Of a DNA stretch of 64,000 nucleotides, positions 9,545-18,465 are shown piece after piece (positions within the stretch are counted from its first letter, which is position 1; every line of letters starts with the position of its first letter). The stretch is from NCBI RefSeq assembly GCF_012985465.1, contig NZ_JAAQWN010000007.1, forward strand, positions 186,001-250,000, in the 5' to 3' direction. The DNA is from Pseudomonas sp. WS 5079 (GTDB taxonomy: Bacteria; Pseudomonadota; Gammaproteobacteria; Pseudomonadales; Pseudomonadaceae). A model generated the notes under the pieces. The model saw nothing but the letters and a program-made list of their open reading frames with translations. It ran no database searches and was not told the DNA's origin. The position numbers and the translations under genes were made by a program.

Positions 9545-10342
9545 ATGAGCCTTTATCCATTGCAGGGCCGCACCGCAATCGTCACCGGAGGCTCCTCGGG
9601 CATTGGTCTGGCGTGCGTCGAGCTGCTGCTGGAAGCCGGCGCCGCCGTTGCGTTCTGCGGCCGCGATGCAGAACGCCTGCGCCGTGCCGAAAGCGGCCTG
9701 CGCCAACGTTTCCCCCAAGGCCAACTGCTGGCCCAGGTGTGCGATGTGCTCGATGGCGAAGCGGTCAACGCCTTTGCCAGCGCCAGCCAGGCCGCGCTGG
9801 GCGCCGCCAGTGTGTTGATCAACAACGCCGGGCAAGGCCGGGTCTCGACCTTCGCAGACACCACCGACAGCGCCTGGACCGAAGAGCTGCACCTGAAGTT
9901 TTTTTCGGTGATCAACCCGGTCCGCGCCTTCAAGCCGCAGCTGCAAAACCAGGCCGATGCCGCCATCGTCTGCGTCAACTCACTGCTGGCCAGCCAGCCG
10001 GAGCCGCACATGGTCGCCACCTCGGCCGCCCGCGCCGGGATCAAGAACCTGGTGCGCTCGATGGCCACCGAGTTCGCCCCGCAAGGCATCCGCGTCAACG
10101 GCATCCTGATTGGCCTGGTGGAGTCCGGGCAATGGCGCCGCCGCTTCGAAGCGCGTGAAGAACGCGACCTCGACTGGGCGCAATGGACCGCCCGCCTGGC
10201 CCAACAAAAACATATTCCCCTGGGGCGCCTGGGCCTGCCGATTGAAGCGGCCCGCGCGATCCTGTTTCTGGCCTCGCCTCTGTCGGCTTACACCACAGGC
10301 AGCCATATCGATGTATCCGGAGGCCTGTCCCGCCATGCGTAA
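9545..10342 (+). CDS. SDR-fold protein lacking the YxxxK catalytic pair
   Basis: A 265-residue SDR with an intact nucleotide motif TGGSSGIG and NNAG, but where YxxxK is expected the sequence reads ATSAARAG: the Tyr aligns with Thr and the Lys with Arg. The C-terminal part (GSHIDVSGG) is normal. Either catalysis uses other residues or it is a nucleotide-binding pseudo-enzyme. It follows the IclR gene by one base and overlaps the next gene by 8 bases. I recall an SDR gene in the same place in a P. aeruginosa cluster near PA3507. Confidence 0.8.
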   Translation: MSLYPLQGRTAIVTGGSSGIGLACVELLLEAGAAVAFCGRDAERLRRAESGLRQRFPQGQLLAQVCDVLDGEAVNAFASASQAALGAASVLINNAGQGRVSTFADTTDSAWTEELHLKFFSVINPVRAFKPQLQNQADAAIVCVNSLLASQPEPHMVATSAARAGIKNLVRSMATEFAPQGIRVNGILIGLVESGQWRRRFEAREERDLDWAQWTARLAQQKHIPLGRLGLPIEAARAILFLASPLSAYTTGSHIDVSGGLSRHA

Positions 10343-12017
10343 TGAAAACACTGTCACCGTGGGCGCTGCCATCACCGCCTTTCTCGAACAATGCGACGTC
10401 AAGGCCGCGTTTGGCGTGATCTCGATCCACAACATGCCGATCCTCGATGCCTTCGCCGTGCGCGGCAATATCCGCTTTGTCATGGCCCGGGGTGAAGCCG
10501 GCGCCGCCAACATGGCTGACGCCTATGCCCGTACCACCGGCGGCCTGGGCGTGTGCCTGACCTCCACCGGCACCGCCGCCGGCAATGCCGCCGGCGCCAT
10601 GGTTGAAGCGCAGACTGCCGGCACCCCGCTGCTGCACATCACCGGGCAGATCGAGACGCCATACCTGGATCAGGAACTGGCGTATATCCACGAAGCCCGC
10701 GACCAGTTGAACATGCTCAAGGCCGTGTCCAAGGCCGCCTTTCGCGTGCGCAGCGTCGAGACCGCCATCAGCACCCTGAAGCTCGCGGTACAGACCGCCC
10801 TCACCGCGCCCACCGGCCCGGTCAGCGTCGAGATCCCGATCGATATCCAGTCGACCTTTATCCCGATGCCTACCGACCTGTCGCCGCTGCCGATCCCGGT
10901 CGCCGTGCCGGCACCGGAAGCCCTCGACCTGGTGGCCGCGCGCCTGGCCAGTGCCAAGCGCCCGATGCTCTGGCTCGGTGGCGGCGCACGGCATGCCGGG
11001 ACGCAGGTCAAGCGCCTGCTGGCGATGGGCGTGGGGGTGATCACCTCGACCCAAGGCCGTGGCGTGGTCAATGAAGACGACGAGCGCTGCCTGGGGGCCT
11101 TTTCGCAGAACAAACGGGTCGAGCAGTTCCTGCAAACCTGCGATGCACTGCTGATCGCCGGGTCGCGCCTGCGCAGCAACGAGACCTTCAAGTACGCGCT
11201 CAAGCTGCCGCAGAACACCCTGCGCATCGACGCCAACCCGGCCATCGAAGGCCGCAGCTATGCCAGCGAGCTGTTTATCTGCGGCGATACGGCCCTGGCC
11301 CTGGACGGCCTGGCTGACCGCCTGGAAGGCCGCCTGCATACCGATCCGCAATTCCTCGTCGAACTCAAGGCCGTGCGCGAGCAATCGCGCAACCAACTGG
11401 TGGCGGACCTGGGCCCGTACTCGGCGATGGTCGAGCAATTGCAGGCCAGCACCGGGCGCAACTTCTCCTGGGTGCGCGATGTGACCCTGTCCAACAGCAT
11501 CTGGGGCAACCGCCTGCTCAACCTGTACCACCCGCGTGCCGGGGTTCACGCCTTGGGCGGCGGTATCGGCCAAGGCCTGGCGATGGGCATCGGCGCCGCG
11601 GTCGCAGCCGCTGAAACCGCGCCCGAGCGCAAGGTGTTCGCCCTGGCGGGCGATGGCGGTTTCATCCTCAACCTGGGTGAGCTGGCGACCCTGGTCCAGG
11701 AGCGCGCCAACCTGGTGATCCTGCTGATGAACGACCAGCGCTATGGGGTCATCCGCAATATCCAGGACGCGGTCTACGGTAGCCGGCATTGCTATGTCGA
11801 CCTGCACACCCCGGACTACACCAAGCTCGCCGAATCCATGGGCCTGCGCCACGGCCTGGTCACCGACCTCAAGGATTTCGGCAAGGTGGTCGACAGCGCC
11901 CTGAGCCAACCCGGCCCGTTCCTGCTGGAAGTGGACATGCTCAGCGTGGGCAATTTCGCCACCCAGTTCGCCGGCCCGCCCAACAGCGAAACCAAAGCCC
12001 AGAAGGCCACCGCCTGA
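10335..12017 (+). CDS. Thiamine-diphosphate-dependent enzyme (acetolactate synthase/benzoylformate decarboxylase family)
   Basis: A 560-residue ThDP enzyme with three domains: the N-terminal PYR domain holds the activating Glu (E54 in ARGEAGAANMADAYAR), the central domain follows, and the C-terminal PP domain has GDG (439-441) and Asn 466, the Mg-ThDP motif GDG-X24-N. The family decarboxylates or ligates 2-oxo acids. The context of an aspartate-dehydrogenase-like and an aldehyde dehydrogenase suggests 2-oxo acid to aldehyde to acid, but the substrate is unknown. The start at 10335 overlaps the SDR gene. Confidence 0.87.
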   Translation: MRNENTVTVGAAITAFLEQCDVKAAFGVISIHNMPILDAFAVRGNIRFVMARGEAGAANMADAYARTTGGLGVCLTSTGTAAGNAAGAMVEAQTAGTPLLHITGQIETPYLDQELAYIHEARDQLNMLKAVSKAAFRVRSVETAISTLKLAVQTALTAPTGPVSVEIPIDIQSTFIPMPTDLSPLPIPVAVPAPEALDLVAARLASAKRPMLWLGGGARHAGTQVKRLLAMGVGVITSTQGRGVVNEDDERCLGAFSQNKRVEQFLQTCDALLIAGSRLRSNETFKYALKLPQNTLRIDANPAIEGRSYASELFICGDTALALDGLADRLEGRLHTDPQFLVELKAVREQSRNQLVADLGPYSAMVEQLQASTGRNFSWVRDVTLSNSIWGNRLLNLYHPRAGVHALGGGIGQGLAMGIGAAVAAAETAPERKVFALAGDGGFILNLGELATLVQERANLVILLMNDQRYGVIRNIQDAVYGSRHCYVDLHTPDYTKLAESMGLRHGLVTDLKDFGKVVDSALSQPGPFLLEVDMLSVGNFATQFAGPPNSETKAQKATA

Positions 12018-12027
12018 GGATCGCCGC

Positions 12028-12831
12028 ATGTTGCATATCACCATGATCGGCTGCGGCGCCATTGGCGTCGGCGTGCTGGAGCTGCTGGAGAACGATCCGC
12101 AGTTGTGCGTGGATTACGTCATTGCCTCCGAGGGCTCAGAGGCGTTGGTGCGCCAGCGCCTGGCCAGTTTCAAGCGACCGCCGCAGGTGCTCACCGCCTT
12201 GCCCGCCGATACGCGCCCGGATTTGCTGGTGGAATGCGCCGGCCACCGCGCTATCGAGGAACATGTGCTGCCGGCCCTGGAGCGTGGGATTGCCTGCCTG
12301 ATTGTGTCGGTCGGCGCCTTGTCCGAAGTGGGTCTGGTCGAGCGCCTGGAAGCAGCCGCTGAGCGCGGCAAGACCCGCATCGAGCTGCTGCCCGGTGCGA
12401 TTGGCGGTATTGATGCGTTGTCGGCGGCCAAGGTCGGCGGCCTGGATTCGGTCAACTACACCGGGCGCAAGCCGGCCCGCGCCTGGAAAAACACTCCCGG
12501 CGAGCAGGCGTGCGACCTCGACACCATCAGCCAAGCCACGGTGATCTTCCAGGGCAGCGCCCGCGAAGCCGCGCGGCTGTATCCGAAAAACGCCAACGTC
12601 GCCGCCACCCTGTCCCTGGCCGGGCTGGGCCTGGATCGCACCCACGTCACGCTGATCGCCGACCCCCACAGCGACGAAAACGTCCACCACTTCGAAGCCC
12701 GTGGCGCCTTTGGCCGTTTCGAGTTGAGCCTGCGCGGCAAGCCGCTTTTGGCCAACCCCAAGACCTCGGCGCTGACCGTGTACAGCGTGGTCCGTGCGCT
12801 GGGCAACCACGCCCATGCCATCTCAATTTAG
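12028..12831 (+). CDS. L-aspartate dehydrogenase family protein (NadX-like)
   Basis: A 267-residue protein with an N-terminal Rossmann motif GCGAIG and the family segments LLPGAIGGIDAL, NTPGEQACDL and LYPKNANVAATLSLAGLGLD, matching aspartate dehydrogenase (EC 1.4.1.21). The family makes iminoaspartate/oxaloacetate plus NAD(P)H and ammonia, or the reverse. I recall a characterised relative in P. aeruginosa (PA3505) beside ThDP and aldehyde dehydrogenase genes like these. With no NAD-synthesis genes nearby, a role in the catabolic pathway is more likely than quinolinate synthesis. Confidence 0.85.
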   Translation: MLHITMIGCGAIGVGVLELLENDPQLCVDYVIASEGSEALVRQRLASFKRPPQVLTALPADTRPDLLVECAGHRAIEEHVLPALERGIACLIVSVGALSEVGLVERLEAAAERGKTRIELLPGAIGGIDALSAAKVGGLDSVNYTGRKPARAWKNTPGEQACDLDTISQATVIFQGSAREAARLYPKNANVAATLSLAGLGLDRTHVTLIADPHSDENVHHFEARGAFGRFELSLRGKPLLANPKTSALTVYSVVRALGNHAHAISI

Positions 12832-12841
12832 GAGCCCGTCG

Positions 12842-14335
12842 ATGACCCTCGAACAGACTTTACCGATCTGCATCGCCGGCCACTGGCGCCTGGGCCGTGG
12901 CGAACGCTACGCCAGCCGCTACCCGGCCACCGGCGAGGCCGTGGCCTGGCTCAATGCTGCCGATTTGCAGGATGTGGAAGACGCCATCCAGGGCGCGCAC
13001 CAGGCCTTCCTGCACAGCGGCTGGGCCCAACGCAAACCCCATGAGCGGGCCAGCGTGCTGTACCGCATCGCCGAGCTGATCCGCCTGCACAGTGAGGAAC
13101 TGGCGCAGCTGCAACGCCAGGATAACGGCAAGCCGATCAATGAAACCCGTGCGCTGGTGGCCAGTGCGGCCGGCACCTTCCAGTTCTTCGCCGCCGCCTG
13201 CGAAACCCTCGAAGAAACCATCACCCCCTCGCGCGGCGATTTCGTCAGCATGAGCGTGTATGAGCCGATGGGCGTGGTCGCCGCGATCACTCCGTGGAAT
13301 TCGCCGATTGCCAGCGAGGCGCAGAAGGTCGCGCCAGCCCTGGCGGCGGGCAATGCGGTGGTGATCAAGCCAGCGGAAATCACCCCGCTGCTGGCCCTGC
13401 GCCTGGCGCGCTTGTGTGAAGAGGCCGGCCTGCCCAAGGGCCTGATCAGCGTGCTGCCCGGCAAGGGCTCGCTGCTGGGTGATGCGCTGACCCGCCACCC
13501 GCTGGTCAAGCGCGTGTCGTTCACCGGCGGCACCCGCACTGGCAAGCACATCGCCCATATCGCCGCCGACAAGATGATGCCGGTGTCGTTGGAGCTGGGC
13601 GGCAAGTCGCCGACCATCGTCCTTGATGACGCCGACCTCGACCACGCGGTGGCGGGCGTGCTCTACGGCATCTTCAGCTCTTCGGGCGAGGCCTGTATTG
13701 CCGGCTCGCGACTGTTTGTCGCGCGCGCCCTGTACGAACCCTTCATGCAACGCCTGGTAGCCGCCGCCGCGAACCTGCGCATGGGCGACCCGGCCGACGA
13801 AAACACGCAGATGGGCCCGCTGATCAGCGCCAGCCATCGTGAATCGGTGGAACGCTACGTCGCCCTCGGCCTGGCCGAAGGCGGGCGCCTGCGCCTGGGT
13901 GGGCAGCGGCCTAGCGGCGGACTGTATGACCAGGGTTACTTCTACCCGCCGACCATCCTCGAAGGCCTGCACAACCAACAACAGGTGTGCCAGGAAGAAA
14001 TCTTCGGCCCGGTGCTGGTGGCCATGCCCTTCGACGATGAAGAGCAACTGCTGGAGCAGGCCAACGACAGCCTGTACGCCCTCGCGGCAGGCATCTGGAG
14101 CCGCGACTACAAGCGCGCCTGGGCCCTGGGCCGGCGCTTGCAGGCTGGCACGGTGTGGATCAACACCTACAAGCAGTTCTCGATTTCCACGCCGTTCGGC
14201 GGTTGGCGCGACAGCGGCCTGGGCCGCGAGAAAGGCCGCCTGGGGATCCTGCAATACATGGAACAAAAGAGCCTCTACTGGGGCATGAACCAACAGCCAC
14301 TGGCCTGGGCCGGTGTGCCACACGAGGTAGCGTGA
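12842..14335 (+). CDS. NAD(P)-dependent aldehyde dehydrogenase
   Basis: A 497-residue aldehyde dehydrogenase of the betaine-aldehyde/semialdehyde type. The general base E251 (LELGGKSP) and nucleophile C285 (GEACIAGSR) are present, as are the N169-type TPWNSP loop and the C-terminal FGGWRDSGLGREKG. The start at 12842 has AGGAG 8-9 nt before it. It would oxidise the aldehyde formed by the preceding ThDP enzyme or a semialdehyde from ring cleavage. The stop overlaps the next start (ATGA). Confidence 0.9.
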   Translation: MTLEQTLPICIAGHWRLGRGERYASRYPATGEAVAWLNAADLQDVEDAIQGAHQAFLHSGWAQRKPHERASVLYRIAELIRLHSEELAQLQRQDNGKPINETRALVASAAGTFQFFAAACETLEETITPSRGDFVSMSVYEPMGVVAAITPWNSPIASEAQKVAPALAAGNAVVIKPAEITPLLALRLARLCEEAGLPKGLISVLPGKGSLLGDALTRHPLVKRVSFTGGTRTGKHIAHIAADKMMPVSLELGGKSPTIVLDDADLDHAVAGVLYGIFSSSGEACIAGSRLFVARALYEPFMQRLVAAAANLRMGDPADENTQMGPLISASHRESVERYVALGLAEGGRLRLGGQRPSGGLYDQGYFYPPTILEGLHNQQQVCQEEIFGPVLVAMPFDDEEQLLEQANDSLYALAAGIWSRDYKRAWALGRRLQAGTVWINTYKQFSISTPFGGWRDSGLGREKGRLGILQYMEQKSLYWGMNQQPLAWAGVPHEVA

Positions 14336-15300
14336 TGAGCGTTTTAGGTATTGATGAAGTCACCTATGGCGTCGAGGACCTCGACACCTGCGTGCGTTTT
14401 TTCAGCGACTGGGGCCTGACTCAGGTCAGCGCGCAACCCGATGAGGTGATCTTCGAGACCCTCAACGGCTGCCGCGTAGTGCTCGCCGACCTGAACAAAC
14501 CCGGCCTGCCGCCCGCCATCGAGGCCGGCTCGACCGTGCGCGAAGTGGTGTGGGGCGTGGCCGACGCGGCGGACCTTGCGCTGTACGCCGAACGCATCGC
14601 CAACGACCCGGGGTTTGTCGAGGGCAACGGCCGTATCGGCTGCACCGACCCCAACGGCTTGGCGATCCGCCTGCAAGTGACGCGCAAGCGTGAGCTGGAG
14701 ATTGAATGCAGCGGCCACAACACCTGGCAGACCAAGGGTCGGATCAACAAGGCGGCGCCGATCTACGAGCGCGCCACGCCGATTGAAGTCGGCCACGTGG
14801 TGTTTTTCGTCAAGGACGTAAACGCCTGCGAAGCCTTCTACCACGAACGTTTCGGCTTCCAGGCCTCGGACCGCTACCCGGACCGCGGGGCCTTTTTGCG
14901 CACCGCCGAGGAAGGCGGCCATCACGACCTGTTCATGCTGCAACTGCCGGCGCCACGGGCCGGCCTGAACCATGTGGCCTTTACCGTGCGCGATGTGCAC
15001 GAGGTGTTTGGCGGCGGCATGCACGTGTCCCGCAGCGGCTGGCCGACCGAGATCGGCCCTGGGCGCCACCCGGTGTCTTCGGCGTTTTTCTGGTACTTCA
15101 AAAACCCCGCTGGCGCGCTGGTGGAGTACTACGCCGACGAAGACCAACTGACCGGCGAATGGCAGCCCCGCACCTTTGAGCCGGGGCCCACGGTGTTCGC
15201 CGAATGGGCGATTGCCGGCGGTATCGACGGCAATACCCGGCGCCAGCAACACGTCGAGGCGCCGCAAGGCAAGTTCCTCACCGACAAACCGAAACCTTGA
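14335..15300 (+). CDS. Two-domain VOC protein, extradiol dioxygenase-like
   Basis: A 321-residue protein of two vicinal-oxygen-chelate modules. The second module carries the classical metal triad H154 (GHVVFF), H213 (LNHVAF) and E264 (LVEYY), as in catechol 2,3-dioxygenase and 2,3-dihydroxybiphenyl dioxygenase; the first module is degenerate, as usual. It would open a catechol-type ring next to the hydroxyls using Fe(II) and O2. Neighbouring ring-hydroxylating genes support this, though VOC proteins can also be isomerases. Confidence 0.8.
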   Translation: MSVLGIDEVTYGVEDLDTCVRFFSDWGLTQVSAQPDEVIFETLNGCRVVLADLNKPGLPPAIEAGSTVREVVWGVADAADLALYAERIANDPGFVEGNGRIGCTDPNGLAIRLQVTRKRELEIECSGHNTWQTKGRINKAAPIYERATPIEVGHVVFFVKDVNACEAFYHERFGFQASDRYPDRGAFLRTAEEGGHHDLFMLQLPAPRAGLNHVAFTVRDVHEVFGGGMHVSRSGWPTEIGPGRHPVSSAFFWYFKNPAGALVEYYADEDQLTGEWQPRTFEPGPTVFAEWAIAGGIDGNTRRQQHVEAPQGKFLTDKPKP

Positions 15301-15313
15301 GCAGGAGTCGCCC

Positions 15314-16456
15314 ATGCCTTCCTTAAATATTGCTATCGCCGGCGCCGGCATCGGCGGCCTGACCGCCGCGATCGCCCTGCACCGCGCCGGTCACCAGGTC
15401 ACCGTGTTTGAACAGTCCAAGGCCTTTTTGCGGGTCGGTGCCGACATCAACCTCACCCCCAACGCGGTACGGGCGCTGGATGGCCTGGGAATTGGCGCCG
15501 CCGTGCGCATCCCGGCCGCGCGGCCGACCCACCGTATCAGCCGGATGTGGGACAGCGGCGAAGAGACGTCACGCCTGGAAATGTCCGACGCCGCCGAGCA
15601 GAAATACGGCGCCCCGCAACTGACCATCCACCGCGCCGACCTGCTGGCGGCCCTGGCTGAAGTATTCCCGCTGGAGCAGGTGCAGTTCGCCAAGCGTGCC
15701 GAACGGGTCGAGCACACTGACGACGGCATCTGCCTGCATTTCAAGGATGGCAGCCAGCACCACTGTGACGTGCTGATCGGCGCCGACGGTATCCACTCGG
15801 TGGTGCGCAACGCGCTGTTCGGCGAAGAGCACCCGCGCTTTACCGGGGTGGTGGCATACCGCGCGGTGGTGCCGGCCGAGTTGGTGGCCCATGTGCCGAA
15901 TATCCAGGCCTTCACCAAATGGTGGGGCCCCAACCCCCAGAGCCAGATCGTTACGTTCCCGCTCAACCAGGGCAAGGACATCTTTATCTTCGCCACTACC
16001 GCCCAGGACAGCTGGCACGAAGAGTCGTGGACCAGCGCCGGCGATGCCGACGAACTGCGCAGCCACTACCAGGCATTCCACCCCGACGCCCGTGCCCTGC
16101 TGAATGCGTGCAGCGATGTGCTCAAGACCGCGCTGTATGAGCGCGACCCGCTGCCGTTCTGGTCCAAGGGACCCATCACCCTGCTGGGCGATGCGTGCCA
16201 CCCGATGATGCCGTTCATGGCCCAGGGTGCCGGCCAGGCCATCGAGGATGCGGTGGTGCTCGCCCGTTACCTGCAAGACCTCGACAGCCCGTCCCAGGTC
16301 GCCGCTGCCTTGCAGGGCTATCAGCAGGCGCGCCTGGAACGCACCAGCCAGATCCAGATCGGCTCGCGCGGCAACCAGTGGCTCAAGGACGGCGGCAACG
16401 CCGATTGGGTCTACGGCTACGACGCCTGGACCATCCCCACCCAAAGCGCGGCCTGA
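15314..16456 (+). CDS. FAD-dependent aromatic monooxygenase (salicylate hydroxylase/NicC-like)
   Basis: A 380-residue group-A flavin monooxygenase: GAGIGG FAD motif (10-15), the DG-type motif (VLIGADGIHSVVR) and GDACHPMMPFMAQGAGQAIEDA with the second FAD contact. The C-terminal DWVYGYDAW strongly resembles 6-hydroxynicotinate 3-monooxygenase, which carries out decarboxylative hydroxylation, as salicylate 1-hydroxylase does. It would add a hydroxyl to an (N-hetero)aromatic acid using NADH. The start at 15314 has AGGAG in front. Confidence 0.87.
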   Translation: MPSLNIAIAGAGIGGLTAAIALHRAGHQVTVFEQSKAFLRVGADINLTPNAVRALDGLGIGAAVRIPAARPTHRISRMWDSGEETSRLEMSDAAEQKYGAPQLTIHRADLLAALAEVFPLEQVQFAKRAERVEHTDDGICLHFKDGSQHHCDVLIGADGIHSVVRNALFGEEHPRFTGVVAYRAVVPAELVAHVPNIQAFTKWWGPNPQSQIVTFPLNQGKDIFIFATTAQDSWHEESWTSAGDADELRSHYQAFHPDARALLNACSDVLKTALYERDPLPFWSKGPITLLGDACHPMMPFMAQGAGQAIEDAVVLARYLQDLDSPSQVAAALQGYQQARLERTSQIQIGSRGNQWLKDGGNADWVYGYDAWTIPTQSAA

Positions 16457-16458
16457 CC

Positions 16459-16776
16459 ATGAGCGACACCTTGCTGGTGACCGTGCTGCTCAAGCACGAC
16501 CAATCAAAGAACCTGGAAGACATTCAGCGGCACATGAAGCAGCAGGACTGGTGGGAGCGCTTTCCACCGCAAGGCGTGGAGGTGGTGAGCTGGACCGTGG
16601 CCATGGGCCTGGGCCAGATCGTCACCCTGCGCTTGGCGCCGGGCCTGCTGCCGTCCCTTAACGTGGAGCTTGAGCGCTCGGCGTGGGGCGTGTTCAGCAC
16701 TGAAGTTTTCCCGACATACGACTTTATCCCGGTGCGCGAAACCATCCGCGAACGGGTACGCAACGGAGGTCAATGA
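16459..16776 (+). CDS. Small conserved-looking protein in the oxygenase operon, function unknown
   Basis: A 105-residue protein beginning MSDTLLVTVLLKHDQSKNLE; rich in Trp and charged residues, with no signal peptide, membrane segment or cysteine cluster. It starts two bases after the monooxygenase stop and ends one base before the next start, so it is co-translated. The length and strand-rich start are reminiscent of ferredoxin-like dimeric alpha-beta-barrel proteins such as EthD or muconolactone isomerases, but I do not recognise it. It may be an accessory or isomerase. Confidence 0.65.
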   Translation: MSDTLLVTVLLKHDQSKNLEDIQRHMKQQDWWERFPPQGVEVVSWTVAMGLGQIVTLRLAPGLLPSLNVELERSAWGVFSTEVFPTYDFIPVRETIRERVRNGGQ

Positions 16777-16777
16777 C

Positions 16778-17005
16778 ATGAGCACTACCGAACGATTCCT
16801 CGAGCCCCATCAGGCGCGCAAACGGCCCAATACCCAGTTTGAAGAGCTGCTGGGCGACTCCATCGAGCGCGCCTTCGGCAACGGCGTGACCGAGTTGGCG
16901 GCCCTGCTCGCCCACCTCAACCTGGCCGGCCCGCCCTGCCCGCTGACCAGCGGCGAGTGGACGGCAGATGCCTATCAAACCCTGATGGCCCGGCTGGGCG
17001 AATGA
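16778..17005 (+). CDS. Very small protein preceding the Rieske oxygenase, function unknown
   Basis: A 75-residue protein starting MSTTERFLEPHQARKRPNTQF, predicted mostly helical (FEELLGDSIERAFGNGVTELAALLAHLN). It has a GGAGGT ribosome site and sits tightly between two operon genes. I recall similar small proteins next to Rieske oxygenase genes, sometimes annotated as having a recombinase-like HTH domain, but cannot confirm this. A regulator or oxygenase-associated protein are both possible. Confidence 0.6.
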   Translation: MSTTERFLEPHQARKRPNTQFEELLGDSIERAFGNGVTELAALLAHLNLAGPPCPLTSGEWTADAYQTLMARLGE

Positions 17006-17026
17006 CCCGGCAGAAGGAATAAAACA

Positions 17027-18061
17027 ATGACTATGCAATTGACCGTCGACCCTGTTGAAAACCATCTGGCCAATGGCCTCAAAGACCTCTGGTTCCCGGT
17101 ATTACCCTCGGACCTGCTGGGTGAAAAGCCGGTATCGGTACGCCGCCTGGGCTACAAGATCGCCCTGTGGCGCGACAACGATGGCCGCGTGCACGCCCTC
17201 GAAGACCATTGCCCCCATCGCGGTGCGCCGCTGTCCCAGGGCCCGGTGTTGGGTGATCGCCTGCAATGCCCGTATCACGGCATCGAAGTGCGCTGTGACG
17301 GTACCGTGACCAAGGTACCGGGCAGCCCCGGCTGCAAACTCGAAGGCAGCCGCCCGACCCGCATGTTCCATACCCGCGAAGCGGCAGGCGCGATCTTTTT
17401 GTTCAATGCCACCGACCCGCATTTAGCGACCCCGCCGGACCTGGTGCTGCCCGAGCAACTGACGTCCCCGGAGTGGAGCAGCTTCGTCTGCTACACCGAG
17501 TGGAAAGGCGACTACCGCTACGTGATCGACAACGTCATGGACCCGATGCACGGCACCTACCTGCACAAGATGTCGCACTCGATGAGTGAAGGCGAAGCCA
17601 CCGCCAAGTTCGTCACCCGCGACACCGACAACGGGTTCTTCTTCGAGAAGGAAGGCCAGCGCGGGGTGAACTTCGACTGGACCGAGTTCATGGACAACGG
17701 CTGCCATTGGCTGCGCCTGGAAATCCCCTACCCGAAAACCGGCGGCCCGGGCGGCAACTTCACCATTATCGGCAGCTACACCCCAAGCAGCCGCGCGCTC
17801 TCGGCGGTGTTCCACTGGCGCTGCCGACCGCTGACCGGCTGGCAGCGCGACACCTGGCGCTTCCTCTACAAAAACCGCCTGGAAGCGCGGCACTGGGCCG
17901 TGCTGGAGCAGGATCGGGTGCTGCTGGAGTTCATGGAGCCGGACGCCAACCAGCGCGAAAACCTCTACCAGCACGACCTGGGTGTGGTGCGCATGCGCCG
18001 TTACCTGAAGAACGCGGCCAAGGCCCAGCTCGAACTGATCGACGCGAAGCAACTGCCATGA
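17027..18061 (+). CDS. Rieske non-heme iron oxygenase, alpha subunit (VanA/phthalate family)
   Basis: A 344-residue oxygenase. The Rieske 2Fe-2S site is C62-P-H64 and C81-x2-H84; the mononuclear iron site is in DNVMDPMHGTYLH, with H175 and H180 and nearby D172 for electron transfer. The length and arrangement match vanillate demethylase-type oxygenases, which demethylate or hydroxylate substrates and need only a VanB reductase, encoded at 18458. It probably starts the degradation of the imported compound. Confidence 0.9.
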   Translation: MTMQLTVDPVENHLANGLKDLWFPVLPSDLLGEKPVSVRRLGYKIALWRDNDGRVHALEDHCPHRGAPLSQGPVLGDRLQCPYHGIEVRCDGTVTKVPGSPGCKLEGSRPTRMFHTREAAGAIFLFNATDPHLATPPDLVLPEQLTSPEWSSFVCYTEWKGDYRYVIDNVMDPMHGTYLHKMSHSMSEGEATAKFVTRDTDNGFFFEKEGQRGVNFDWTEFMDNGCHWLRLEIPYPKTGGPGGNFTIIGSYTPSSRALSAVFHWRCRPLTGWQRDTWRFLYKNRLEARHWAVLEQDRVLLEFMEPDANQRENLYQHDLGVVRMRRYLKNAAKAQLELIDAKQLP

Positions 18062-18465
18062 ACCCGGTCGTGGTGGCGCCCGCCGGGGCCAGTTGGTCGA
18101 ATGCGCTGCTGATCGGCCGCGAGGTGGTGATGTCCGGGATGACCGCACACCCCGCCAGCCGCGAGGCGACCCTGGATTGCTACGCCCAGACCCTGGTGGT
18201 GCTGGGCAAGATCCAGGCGCTGGTGACGGCGGCCGGTGGGCATCTGGGCAATATCTACCGGCTGACGGTGTACCTCACCGATATCGCCGACAAGGACCAG
18301 GTGGGCCGCGCACGCCGCGATTTCTTCGCCGGGCAGGCCGTATTTCCCACGTCCACCCTAGTGGCCGTCAGCGCGCTGGTGTTTCCTGAACTTCGGGTCG
18401 AGATCGAGGCCAGTGCCCGGCTCGATGTCGACCTGCGTACCGTCACAGAGGTGAATGATGTCTAA
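18058..18465 (+). CDS. RidA-family enamine/imine deaminase
   Basis: A 135-residue YjgF/YER057c/UK114-type protein with the family's VYLTDIAD and C-terminal LRVEIEASA segments. RidA proteins hydrolyse reactive enamines/imines or act in catabolic clusters on amino-substituted intermediates (as in aminophenol pathways). Overlaps the Rieske gene by ATGA and the reductase gene by eight bases. Its presence with the aspartate-dehydrogenase-like protein argues that the substrate contains nitrogen. Confidence 0.83.
   Translation: MNPVVVAPAGASWSNALLIGREVVMSGMTAHPASREATLDCYAQTLVVLGKIQALVTAAGGHLGNIYRLTVYLTDIADKDQVGRARRDFFAGQAVFPTSTLVAVSALVFPELRVEIEASARLDVDLRTVTEVNDV

Noticed and set aside
10095..12062. 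655-codon minus-strand frame opposite the ThDP gene
   Set aside because: It lies exactly opposite a well-conserved ThDP enzyme with intact motifs; composition is that of an antisense frame.
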